This document shows, piece by piece, positions 52,256 to 60,670 of a stretch of 64,000 nt of DNA. Origin of the DNA: Gillisella vitis (GTDB lineage: Bacteria; Pseudomonadota; Alphaproteobacteria; Rhizobiales; Rhizobiaceae); contig NZ_CP056048.1 of the NCBI RefSeq assembly GCF_021559775.1, positions 1,056,501-1,120,500 of the forward strand, in the 5' to 3' direction. A program made the position numbers and the translations under genes. Each line of letters begins with the position of its first letter. Positions within the stretch are counted from its first letter, which is position 1. Below the pieces are notes generated by a model. It saw nothing but the letters and a program-made list of their open reading frames with translations. It had not been told where the DNA came from and made no database searches.

Positions 52256-53658
52256 GCACGATATCCGAAACCGTCGCCGTCATCGATATTGGCAAGACCA
52301 ACGCCAAAGTCGTCGTCTTGCAGGCATCGACGGGCTTGGAACTTGGCTGTCGGCGTATGCCAAATACAGTTGTCGGGGAGGGGCCTTATCCGCATTTCGA
52401 TACGGACAAGCTGTGGTCCTTCATCCTGGATGCTTTGAAAGCCTTTGCCGCAGGACCGGGTTTCGATGCAATTTCCATCACCACCCATGGCGCAAGTGCT
52501 GCCTTGCTTGACGGTGACGGTGAACTGGCAATGCCGGTGCTGGATTACGAATACCGCTATCCCGAAGCGATTAGTCTTGCCTATGATGCCTTGCGACCGA
52601 GTTTTGATGAAACATTTTCACCGCGCCTGCCAGGCGGTCTCAACCTCGGCGCCCAGTTGCATTACCAGAAAACGGCCTTTCCCGAGTTTTTTACCGGGGT
52701 TGCGACCATTGTCACCTATCCGCAGTATTGGGCTTTCAGACTGACCGGCGTGGCGGCGAATGAGGCGACATCGCTGGGATGCCATACGGATTTATGGAGG
52801 CCCCAAAAGGGTTGTTATTCAAACCTGGTCGAGCGGTTGGAGCTTGGTCCATATCTCGCCCCCTTGCGGTCGGCTTTTGATGCTTTGGGAGAGGTCAAGC
52901 AATCCCTGGCCGAACAGATAGGTCTCTCACGTCCTGTTCCGGTCTATTGCGGCATTCACGATAGCAATGCGTCGCTGCTGCCGCATCTCTTACGACGTGA
53001 AAAACCTTTCACTGTGGTTTCCACTGGCACATGGATCATCGGATTTGCTGTCGGCAGCACGGTCGCGCATCTCGATCCGGTTCGCGATACCTTGGCCAAT
53101 GTCGATGCGCATGGCCATGCCGTACCCTCGTGCCGCTATATGGGTGGACGGGAATTCGAAATACTCGTCCAGGGATTGGACGCCCCGGATGAGGTTGAGA
53201 TCGAGCGGGCGGCAGAACAGGTGATCAGTGGTGATGTCATGCGCCTGCCAAGCGTAGTGGAGGGCTCCGGTCCTTATCCGACCCGAAACGGTGGATGGAC
53301 GTTGGTGCCGGAAGGTGCGGCACAGCTCTATGCGGCGGCGAGCCTTTATACGGCGATGATGACGGCGTCGTCGCTGTCGTTGATCGGCGCGATAGGCGCT
53401 GTTCTCGTCGAAGGGCCGTTTGCCAAAAACCGTCTCTACCTTCGCGCTCTCGCTGCTTGTACCGAGCGTGAGGTTGTGGTGGCTGAAGGTGGAACACCGA
53501 CGGGGACCGCGGAAGGCGCGGCGCTGTTGACAGGCATGACGGTGCCTATGCCGAGTGAGATGCGGTTTGCTCCAGATCAGCTTGATTTGAAAAGATATTT
53601 TCAGGATTTTCAGGATCGGTGCGGCGTCTACTTTCCTGAAGCCTCCACGCCAACGTGA
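52252..53658 (+). CDS. rhaK: Rhamnulokinase-type FGGY carbohydrate kinase
   Basis: 468 aa. N-terminal phosphate loop VAVIDIGKTNAKVVVL; catalytic Asp region in YCGIHDSNASLLPHLL; STGTWIIGF and GGTPTGTAEGAAL in the C-terminal domain. It phosphorylates L-rhamnulose (in R. leguminosarum it also affects transport). The last gene of rhaRSTPQUK, ATGA-coupled to rhaU. Confidence 0.93.
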   Translation: MSTISETVAVIDIGKTNAKVVVLQASTGLELGCRRMPNTVVGEGPYPHFDTDKLWSFILDALKAFAAGPGFDAISITTHGASAALLDGDGELAMPVLDYEYRYPEAISLAYDALRPSFDETFSPRLPGGLNLGAQLHYQKTAFPEFFTGVATIVTYPQYWAFRLTGVAANEATSLGCHTDLWRPQKGCYSNLVERLELGPYLAPLRSAFDALGEVKQSLAEQIGLSRPVPVYCGIHDSNASLLPHLLRREKPFTVVSTGTWIIGFAVGSTVAHLDPVRDTLANVDAHGHAVPSCRYMGGREFEILVQGLDAPDEVEIERAAEQVISGDVMRLPSVVEGSGPYPTRNGGWTLVPEGAAQLYAAASLYTAMMTASSLSLIGAIGAVLVEGPFAKNRLYLRALAACTEREVVVAEGGTPTGTAEGAALLTGMTVPMPSEMRFAPDQLDLKRYFQDFQDRCGVYFPEASTPT

Positions 53659-53780
53659 AGTGCGGGTGATTTTACCCGCTTGGTTTGCGTTTGCCGGCTT
53701 GCTAGACATGCGGTGGTGGTGGCTTGTTCAGATATGGCCTGCCGCATCGTCATTTCAGCATGCAGATCGGAGACATCCTC

Positions 53781-54632
53781 ATGAAATTCGTCAGTTTTAC
53801 CCGACTTGGCCGGGCCGGATTCGGCGCGGTGGTCGGCGGTGGCATCGTCGATCTTACCGGTCGCCTTAGCTATGATTGCCTGACCCTGAAACAGGCGATC
53901 CTGGACGATCTCCTGGAAATTGCCGCTGACTATGCTGGCGACCGTAAACCGGAACTGGCATTTTCGGATGTTACCCTGCTTCCGGTCATTCCTGACCCAG
54001 GCAAGATCCTGTGCATCGGCGTCAATTATGTCGCTCATCGGGAGGAAACCAAGCGGCCCGAAGTTGGCCATCCAACCGTCTTCATTCGCTTTGCCGATAG
54101 CCAGATTGGCCATGGCCAGCCGATGATCAAGCCAAGCCAGTCGGATTGCCTCGATTTCGAAGCCGAGCTTGCTGTGGTGATCGGGCGCGGTGGACGGGAT
54201 ATCACTGAGGAAGATGCCATGCAGCATATTGCCGGTTATTCCTGCTATCATGACGGTTCGGTGCGCGACTGGCAGCGCCATAGTTCACAATTTGCGCCTG
54301 GCAAGAATTTTCCCGCGACTGGTGCTTTCGGTCCGGCTCTGGTGACGACGGATGAGGTGGAAGACTATACGCAGCTTTCCATCACGGGGCGCCTGAACGG
54401 CCAGGTCGTTCAACAGGCGACGTTGGCCGACCTGATCTTCCCTATTCCCGCGCTGATTGCTTATCTTTCGGCCTTTACACCCCTGTCGGCAGGTGATGTG
54501 ATCGTCACCGGTACCCCCGGGGGTGTCGGTGAGAGACGCGAGCCGCCCTTGTTTATGAAAGCGGGCGATGTGTTCGAAGTGGATATTCCCGGTGTTGGTC
54601 TGCTCGTCAACCCTGTGATCGGCGCGCTTTAA
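53781..54632 (+). CDS. Fumarylacetoacetate hydrolase (FAH) family protein
   Basis: 283 aa. FAH-fold signature: KILCIGVNYVAHREE, DFEAELAVVIGRGGRDI with the metal-binding Glu residues, YSCYHDGSVRDWQRHSSQFAPGKNF and VIVTGTPGGVGERREPP. Members hydrolyse or decarboxylate 2-oxo/1,3-diketo acids such as acylpyruvates. The ATG at 53781 has CGGAG 8 bp upstream. It follows rhaK by 122 bp on the same strand, so it may be expressed with the rha genes; the diketo-hydrolysing step of the non-phosphorylated rhamnose route uses this family, but other enzymes of that route are not seen. Confidence 0.88.
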   Translation: MKFVSFTRLGRAGFGAVVGGGIVDLTGRLSYDCLTLKQAILDDLLEIAADYAGDRKPELAFSDVTLLPVIPDPGKILCIGVNYVAHREETKRPEVGHPTVFIRFADSQIGHGQPMIKPSQSDCLDFEAELAVVIGRGGRDITEEDAMQHIAGYSCYHDGSVRDWQRHSSQFAPGKNFPATGAFGPALVTTDEVEDYTQLSITGRLNGQVVQQATLADLIFPIPALIAYLSAFTPLSAGDVIVTGTPGGVGERREPPLFMKAGDVFEVDIPGVGLLVNPVIGAL

Positions 54633-54641
54633 GGTTAAAGA

Positions 54642-54679
54642 CCTTTTTGGGCGGGCTTTATCGGTCCTGCCCAAAAAGG
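54642..54679 (+). terminator. Stem-loop after the FAH-family gene
   Basis: CCTTTTTGGGC (54642-54652) pairs with GCCCAAAAAGG (54669-54679), an 11-bp stem with a 16-nt loop, 9 bp after the stop codon. No T-run follows, so termination efficiency is uncertain. The rest of the gap to 54924 is AT-rich and shows no gene. Confidence 0.55.
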
Positions 54680-54924
54680 CCCTTTGCGGGGGCGCATTTG
54701 CTGTCAGGGCATGGCGCGATTGAGCGCGCAAGCCACGTCTTCCAGCCCGCAAAATGGAACGGAATTTTTTTCAATTTGTAAATCATCGTTAGAACAGAGC
54801 CGGGAGCCGCGCTTTCCAGCCGTCTTTTTTGCGCTACATCATGTATTAAAGAAGGTTCGAATATTTGTAACTGCCCCTTAATTCCTATTGGTTAAGCTAG
54901 GTCAGTGAAAGGGAATGGGGATAT

Positions 54925-56814
54925 ATGTTGATCAAGCTGCAAAACAGGATCTTGGAAAAGATCGCCAGAGGCGACCCCTTGGCAGAGACCGTTGATTTCC
55001 TCTGCTGGTCTGTTGAGGCGCTTATTAATGATATTGTCTGTTCCGTTTTGACATTGGACGATACGGGGCGCCTTCAGCATCTTGCCGGTCCTTCCATTCC
55101 CGAGCATTATTCCCAGGCGATCAATGGCTTGGTCTGCGGCGAAGGTGTCGGTTCTTGCGGCACGGCGGCGTTTCGCGGTCGTCCGGTCCTGGTGACCGAC
55201 ATTGAGAACGATCCGTTCTGGGCTGCGTTCAAGGGCCTTGCATTACCACTGGGTTTTCTGGCGTGCTGGTCAACGCCGATTATTTCCGATGGCCGGGTAT
55301 TGGGTACGTTTGCCTTCTATTTCCGCCAAAAACGCGGTCCGAGCGAAATCGAAGAAAGCATTGTTTCTGCCTGTGTGCATCTTTGCGCAATCGGCTTGGA
55401 GCGCGAGTTGCGGATGAAGGAGCGCAGGCGGCTTGCCTATACCGATGTGCTGACGGGATTGCCAAATCGCACGGGCTTCAATGAAGCCGTGATCAATGAA
55501 GATGTGGAGCGCAATCCATGGGGATTGCTGCTGGTGGATCTCGATAATCTCAAGCAGGTCAACGATACATTCGGCCATCAGGCTGGCGATGACCTGATCC
55601 GCACCGTTGGCTTGCGCCTGAAAGCGATGACGGATTCCGACACCGCTTTCAGGCTCGGCGGTGACGAGTTTGCTGTAATCGTCCGCGGCGTCGATTGTGT
55701 GGATCTCGGCTACCATGCGGCTCATGTCCTGGCCGTGCTGAAGGAGCCCTGCATTTGCGCGGGCCAGACGGTTTATCCAGCCGGAACCATTGGCGGTGCG
55801 GTCGCGCGCAATGGGCAGAGCGTTGACGATGTTCGCCAGAATGCCGATTTCGCGCTTTATGAAGCCAAGGAACGCTGCCGCGGTCAGTTCGTTGAATATT
55901 CGGTTGGTTCAGTTTCGACGATAGCCCGCCGGTTCCGCTCTTTCCAGCAGGTCAGCGAAGCATTGCGGGAACAGCGGATCGAGACCTATTATCAGCCGGT
56001 GGTTGATCTTGCCTCTGGCTCCCTGGTCGGGTTTGAGGCTCTTAGTCGGCTTGCCAGCCGTAACGGCGATATCATCTCCGCCTCGCATTTTCATGAAGCG
56101 ACCAGCGATGTTCATCTGGCCCGGGCGCTGACGGCTTGCGTGTTGGAAAATGTGGCGCGGGATGCTCGCGATTGGCTGGACAGCGGACTGGAATTCGGCC
56201 GTATCGGTTTGAACGTATCGGCGGGCGATTTTCTGGACGGCTCCTTGACCGAGCGGATAGTCGGCGCAATGGACAAGGTTGGTGTTGGGGTAGATCGCAT
56301 TGTCGTTGAATTGACGGAGTCGATTTATCTGGGAAATCGCGAGCGCAATGTGGTGGACCAGATCAAGCAATTGCGTCAGGCGGGCATGCTTGTGGCTCTC
56401 GACGATTTCGGCACCGGTTTTGCGTCCTTGACGCATCTTCTGACCGTTCCGCTCGATATCATCAAAATCGATCGCTCTTTCATTGCCCGGTTGCTGGAGG
56501 AAGAGCCAGCATCGGTCATTGTCGGCGGGCTATTGTCAATTTCCGACCGGTTGAATTTCCGTGTCATCGCGGAGGGTATCGAAACAGAGGAACAGCGTGA
56601 TTTGCTTTTGAGGCTGGGATGCGAGCAGGGGCAGGGCTATCTCTTCTCCAAGGCGGTGGATCGCAAGGAGGCGGCAGCCATGTTGCGCCGCAAGTCTCTG
56701 GACCAACTTCCATCGGTATTGCGGAACTCTTTAAATGCACGCTTTTTCAATGACCTATCTGCTGATTCTCGGCAGCTTTGTCTGCCGATAAAACAGCCGG
56801 CTCGAACGCTTTAA
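54925..56814 (+). CDS. GAF-GGDEF-EAL cyclic-di-GMP signalling protein
   Basis: 629 aa cytoplasmic protein without membrane helices. GAF sensor domain (about residues 10-160) with GEGVGSCGTAAFRG; GGDEF domain (165-325) with an intact GGDEF at 245-249; EAL domain (340-600) with E371-A-L, ELTES, DDFGTG, KIDRSFI and AEGIE. The allosteric I-site RxxD is degenerate (TDSD at 236-239), so cyclase activity, if present, would not be product-inhibited. Catalytic residues of both domains look intact, so it may make or break c-di-GMP depending on the GAF ligand. Its 3' end overlaps the convergent racemase gene by 68 bp. Confidence 0.92.
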   Translation: MLIKLQNRILEKIARGDPLAETVDFLCWSVEALINDIVCSVLTLDDTGRLQHLAGPSIPEHYSQAINGLVCGEGVGSCGTAAFRGRPVLVTDIENDPFWAAFKGLALPLGFLACWSTPIISDGRVLGTFAFYFRQKRGPSEIEESIVSACVHLCAIGLERELRMKERRRLAYTDVLTGLPNRTGFNEAVINEDVERNPWGLLLVDLDNLKQVNDTFGHQAGDDLIRTVGLRLKAMTDSDTAFRLGGDEFAVIVRGVDCVDLGYHAAHVLAVLKEPCICAGQTVYPAGTIGGAVARNGQSVDDVRQNADFALYEAKERCRGQFVEYSVGSVSTIARRFRSFQQVSEALREQRIETYYQPVVDLASGSLVGFEALSRLASRNGDIISASHFHEATSDVHLARALTACVLENVARDARDWLDSGLEFGRIGLNVSAGDFLDGSLTERIVGAMDKVGVGVDRIVVELTESIYLGNRERNVVDQIKQLRQAGMLVALDDFGTGFASLTHLLTVPLDIIKIDRSFIARLLEEEPASVIVGGLLSISDRLNFRVIAEGIETEEQRDLLLRLGCEQGQGYLFSKAVDRKEAAAMLRRKSLDQLPSVLRNSLNARFFNDLSADSRQLCLPIKQPARTL

Positions 56815-57523
56815 GCAAACCGAGATAGGGCTTGTTGACGGGCGTGGCATAGGCATTGTTTTTAACCGTTCGCAGTCCGAGGGAAACCAGGGCCTCCGCC
56901 TGCTTGACGGCACAGGCGACGCCATCGATGACAGGGACGCCGAATTCCTTGCTCAAGGCTTCCGTCAGATCGGCCATACCGGCACATCCAAGAATGATGG
57001 CTTCCGCATCGTCCTGCGCCAGCGCTTTGGCAATCTCCGCCCGCAGCCGGTCCCGTGCGTTCGAGGAGGGATCTTCCAGCGAGAGAACCGGAATATCGGC
57101 GGCGCGCACCTTGCAGCGGTCGGATGCGCCATAGCGGCGAACGAGGTGTTCGATGGGCAAGCGAGACCGTTCCATGGTCGTTACCACGCTGAACTTCTGG
57201 GCAATAAAGCTGACCGTGGCAATCGCTGCCTCGCAAATACCGATGACGGGAATACTGGCTAATGCACGCGCGGCATCAAGACCAGTATCATCGAAACAGG
57301 CGATAATGGCGGCATCTGCGCCTTGTTTTTCCCCGTCGGCGAGTTCCATCAGCAGGCCGGGAACAGCCAGCGCCTCGTCATAATAGCCCTCGATGGAAAC
57401 CGGACCCATCTGCGAGGTGCGTGGCATGATTTCGGTGCCTGCATGGGCAACGCGGCGGGCCGCGTCCGCAGCCGTCGCTGTCATGCTTGCGGTTGTATTG
57501 GGATTGATAAGCAGAATGCGCAT
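56747..57523 (-). CDS. Asp/Glu/hydantoin racemase family protein
   Basis: 258 aa. N-terminus MRILLINPNTTASMT; both candidate catalytic cysteines are present: C76 in IIACFDDTGLDAAR and C180 in IILGCAGMADL. The pattern fits hydantoin and allantoin racemases better than aspartate racemase. The ATG at 57523 is preferred over the in-frame ATG at 57547 because the protein then begins with its first strand. Last gene of the leftward PotABCD-like operon, 24 bp after the permease gene, which implies that the imported compound is chiral and needs racemisation. It overlaps the GGDEF-EAL gene tail-to-tail. Confidence 0.85.
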   Translation of the reverse strand: MRILLINPNTTASMTATAADAARRVAHAGTEIMPRTSQMGPVSIEGYYDEALAVPGLLMELADGEKQGADAAIIACFDDTGLDAARALASIPVIGICEAAIATVSFIAQKFSVVTTMERSRLPIEHLVRRYGASDRCKVRAADIPVLSLEDPSSNARDRLRAEIAKALAQDDAEAIILGCAGMADLTEALSKEFGVPVIDGVACAVKQAEALVSLGLRTVKNNAYATPVNKPYLGLLKAFEPAVLSADKAAENQQIGH

Positions 57524-57547
57524 GAAAATCCGATCGAGGGTTGCCAT

Positions 57548-58366
57548 TCAGGCATGGCCACGAGGCCGGCTGACCCGGCGAATGAGGAAAATCGTCAGGG
57601 CAATGACCAGGAAGGAAAACACTGTCGTCACCGTACCCAGCGCATAGAGAACCGGTGTGGTGACATTGGTCGTCATGCCGTAGATTTCCAGTGGCAGGGT
57701 GTTGAAGCTTCCTGACGTCATTAGCGTTCGGGCGAATTCGTCATAGGAGAGCGAGAAGCCAAACAGGCCAATGCCGATCAGGCTGGGCGCGATCATCGGT
57801 AGCAAAACGTAGCGAAACGTTTGCCATGAGGATGCGCCAAGGTCGCGGGCCGCCTCTTCATAGGCGGGTGAAAAGCGGTTGAAGACAGCGAACATGATCA
57901 ACACACCAAAGGGCAGGGTCCAGGTCAAATGCGCGCCGAAAGCTGAACTGTACCAATTGGGTTGGAAGCCCAATTGCTGGAAGACGACTCCGATGCCGAG
58001 CGAAATGATGATCGACGGCACGACCAGGCTGGCAACGGCCAGATAGAACAGCACTGTTGCGCCATGGAATTTGCGGCGAAACGCCAGGCCTGCCAGCAGC
58101 GATACCAGCACGGTGACCACCATCACCATCAGCCCGAGTGTGATCGAGCGTTTGATGGCGCCGCCAAAATCGCCGACGGCCTGGGTTTCGAACAGATTGG
58201 CGAACCAATGCAGCGAGACACCATTGAGCGGAAAGGTCAGGCCACCATTTTCTCCCTGGAACGACAGGATGAGGATCGCCGAGAGCGGCCCATAGAGAAA
58301 CAGCACGAAGAGCGCAAAGAATATAGCGAGCAGATAGAATTCGCGGCTGCGTTTTTCCCTGATCAT
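57548..58366 (-). CDS. ABC transporter permease (PotC-like)
   Basis: 272 aa, six predicted helices. The EAA loop is FSPAYEEAARDLGASSWQTFRYVLLPMIAPSLI. N-terminus MIREKRSREFYLL leads into helix 1. It belongs to the polyamine/opine/phosphonate group of permeases. Starts 3 bp after the stop of the PotB-like gene. Confidence 0.92.
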   Translation of the reverse strand: MIREKRSREFYLLAIFFALFVLFLYGPLSAILILSFQGENGGLTFPLNGVSLHWFANLFETQAVGDFGGAIKRSITLGLMVMVVTVLVSLLAGLAFRRKFHGATVLFYLAVASLVVPSIIISLGIGVVFQQLGFQPNWYSSAFGAHLTWTLPFGVLIMFAVFNRFSPAYEEAARDLGASSWQTFRYVLLPMIAPSLIGIGLFGFSLSYDEFARTLMTSGSFNTLPLEIYGMTTNVTTPVLYALGTVTTVFSFLVIALTIFLIRRVSRPRGHA

Positions 58367-58369
58367 GGC

Positions 58370-59275
58370 TTACAGCTCCTTGCGGATATCGACGATGCGC
58401 AAGATCCCCGCGACCATCAGCAGGACGAGGATCAGCAGCACCACAGCATTGGCGGCAGCGGCTGGATATTGCAGCAGCGACATCTGGTTTTTCATGATCA
58501 GCGCCACTGAGGCGCTCTGGCCACCGGACATCACCTGCACGGTGGAGAAATCGGCCATGGTCAAGGTGACGACGAAAATCGTGCCGATAGCCATGCCGGG
58601 CTTGGCGAGCGGCAGAATGACATTGGTGAGGATTTGCAGGCTCGAAGCACCTGCGTCCCTTGCGGCCTCCACCAGCGCCTTGTCGATCCGCATCAGCGTA
58701 TTGAAGATCGGCGTGACCATGAACAGGGTGTAGAGATGTACCATGGCCAGCACCACGGCAAAGTCTGAATAAAGCAGCCACTCCAGCGGCTGGGGAATAA
58801 TGCCGGTGCCAACCAACGCCTGGTTGACCAATCCATTGCGACCCAGAACCGGAATCCAGGAAATCATCCGGATGATGTTCGAGGTCAGGAACGGCACGGT
58901 GCAGATCAGGAAAAGCACGCTCTGCATGGCTGCGCTACGGATGTAGAAGGCGAGAAAATAGGCGACCCAAAAACCGATGAACAGCGTCAGGAGCCAGACA
59001 ATAGCGGCGAATTTCAGCGTGTTCAGATAGGTTTTCCAGGTGACCCAGGAACCAAGCGTTTCCGTATAATTGAAGGTGACAAAACCGGGATACATCTGGG
59101 CGAAGTCATAATCCCAAAAGCTGACAATGACGATCATCAGGATTGGCAACAGCAGGAAACCGCCGAGGATAAGCGCCAGGGGGGCTGCTTGAAGATAGGC
59201 TGTCAGCCAGGCAGGCACGCGGATTTCGCGCCTTGGCTTTGGCTTGCCGACGCCTATAAACCGCACTGTTGCCAT
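58370..59275 (-). CDS. ABC transporter permease (PotB-like)
   Basis: 301 aa with a ~30-residue cytoplasmic N-terminus and six helices. EAA loop: RIDKALVEAARDAGASSLQILTNVILPLAKPGM. Separated from the binding-protein gene by 78 bp that contain a 10-bp hairpin; followed closely by the PotC-like gene. Confidence 0.92.
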   Translation of the reverse strand: MATVRFIGVGKPKPRREIRVPAWLTAYLQAAPLALILGGFLLLPILMIVIVSFWDYDFAQMYPGFVTFNYTETLGSWVTWKTYLNTLKFAAIVWLLTLFIGFWVAYFLAFYIRSAAMQSVLFLICTVPFLTSNIIRMISWIPVLGRNGLVNQALVGTGIIPQPLEWLLYSDFAVVLAMVHLYTLFMVTPIFNTLMRIDKALVEAARDAGASSLQILTNVILPLAKPGMAIGTIFVVTLTMADFSTVQVMSGGQSASVALIMKNQMSLLQYPAAAANAVVLLILVLLMVAGILRIVDIRKEL

Positions 59276-59310
59276 CGCTCGTCTCCCTGTCGTCTTCGGG
59301 GCTGCCGTGT

Positions 59311-59334
59311 GTCTTCCCCGCGAACGGGGAAGAC
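59311..59334 (-). other. Hairpin after the PotD-like gene
   Basis: A 10-bp perfect stem, GTCTTCCCCG (59311-59320) with CGGGGAAGAC (59325-59334), closing a four-base loop that reads TTCG in the transcript. It lies just downstream of the binding-protein stop inside the operon. No T-run follows; it probably stabilises the upstream mRNA segment. Confidence 0.7.
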
Positions 59335-59353
59335 ATGGTTTCTATTGATATGA

Positions 59354-60643
59354 TCAGGCGGCGATGAACTCGTTCCAGCGGCGAACCATGTAACGGTCCT
59401 CGTCCATGACGGAATTCCAGCAGGCAACCTTGCCCATGCGTTCTTCGAAGGCACCGCCGTCGCGCACGGCACCGGCCTTTTCCATCACTTTGCCTTCGGG
59501 GGACATGATGTCGCCCTGGGCGGGCTTGCCTTCGATCCAGTAACCCCATTCATCCGCGGACATGAAGTTCTTGGCGGTTTCCATGCAGGCGGAATAATAA
59601 CCCTGGCGGTTCAGGTAGCCACCAACCCAGCCGGATGTGTACCAGTTGATATATTCATAGGCCGCATCGAGCTGCGCGCCCTTCAGATGCGCCGCAAGAC
59701 CCAGTCCGCCGCCCCAGGCGCGGTAGCCTTCCTTCAGCGGTTGATATTTGCAGGCGATGCCCTTGGAGCGGACAGCGGCAACGGCTGGCGACCACATGGA
59801 CTGGATGACGACTTCGCCCGAAGCCATCAGGTTGACGCTTTCATCGAAGCTTTTCCAGAAGGCGCGGAACTGGCCGCTCTGCTTGGCCTTGATCAGGAAA
59901 TCGATGGTCTTGTCGATCTCGACCTTGGTCATGTTGCCCTTGTCGGCATATTTGATATTGCCCATGGCTTCCATGATCATTGCAGCATCCATGATGCCGA
60001 TCGATGGAATGTTGAGGATCGACGTCTTGCCCTTGAAAGCGGGGTCCATGATATCGGCCCAGCTGGTGATGTCGCGGCCAACGAGGTCTGGGCGAATGCC
60101 GAGCGTGTCGGCATTGTAGATGGTCGGCACCATCGTCATCCATTCGGTCGGAGCCTTGGCGAAGGTTTTCGCGCCGGGCTTTTCGACGAAGCCGACGGTG
60201 TGTGGCGCTGTGCCCTGGGCAATGACGCTTTCCGGCTTCAGTTTGCCGTTGATGAACAGCGGTACGATCTTGTCGTAATATTTGAGCTTCTTGACTTCCA
60301 TCGGCTGCAAGACGCCTGATGGGAAGACCTTCTTGGCGATCCAGTATTCGACATCGGCAATGTCATAGGAGTTCGGCTGGGTCACGGCGCGCTGGGCGGC
60401 GGCGTCAGAATCCGTCGCCGTCATTTCCAGGGTGATGCCGAGGTCGGCCTTGCACTTTTCGGCGATGGCATTGATGTTTGAGACGCCTGTGCCGAATTGA
60501 CGAAGGGTGATCTTGGTCTGTGCCCAGATGGTCGGAAAGCCAGTGATGGCGCCGGAACCGGCGGCAAGACCCGCTGCGGCGGCCCCCGTCTTCAAAAGCG
60601 AACGGCGGGTCACGCCGGATTTTGGCTTTTTTTTATCAGTCAT
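59354..60643 (-). CDS. ABC transporter substrate-binding protein (PotD-like, Tat-exported)
   Basis: 429 aa. The N-terminus carries a twin-arginine signal (TRRSLLKTGAAAAGLAAG) ending near IWAQ, so the protein is exported folded. The mature part is a type II periplasmic binding fold of the spermidine/putrescine/opine group, with GYRAWGGGLGLAAHLKGAQ and EYINWYTSGWVGGYLNRQGYYSA. Located between the ATPase gene (27-bp gap) and the permeases. Ligand not readable from sequence. Confidence 0.9.
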   Translation of the reverse strand: MTDKKKPKSGVTRRSLLKTGAAAAGLAAGSGAITGFPTIWAQTKITLRQFGTGVSNINAIAEKCKADLGITLEMTATDSDAAAQRAVTQPNSYDIADVEYWIAKKVFPSGVLQPMEVKKLKYYDKIVPLFINGKLKPESVIAQGTAPHTVGFVEKPGAKTFAKAPTEWMTMVPTIYNADTLGIRPDLVGRDITSWADIMDPAFKGKTSILNIPSIGIMDAAMIMEAMGNIKYADKGNMTKVEIDKTIDFLIKAKQSGQFRAFWKSFDESVNLMASGEVVIQSMWSPAVAAVRSKGIACKYQPLKEGYRAWGGGLGLAAHLKGAQLDAAYEYINWYTSGWVGGYLNRQGYYSACMETAKNFMSADEWGYWIEGKPAQGDIMSPEGKVMEKAGAVRDGGAFEERMGKVACWNSVMDEDRYMVRRWNEFIAA

Positions 60644-60670
60644 GGAAGTTCTCCTCTGGTTATTGGTTGA

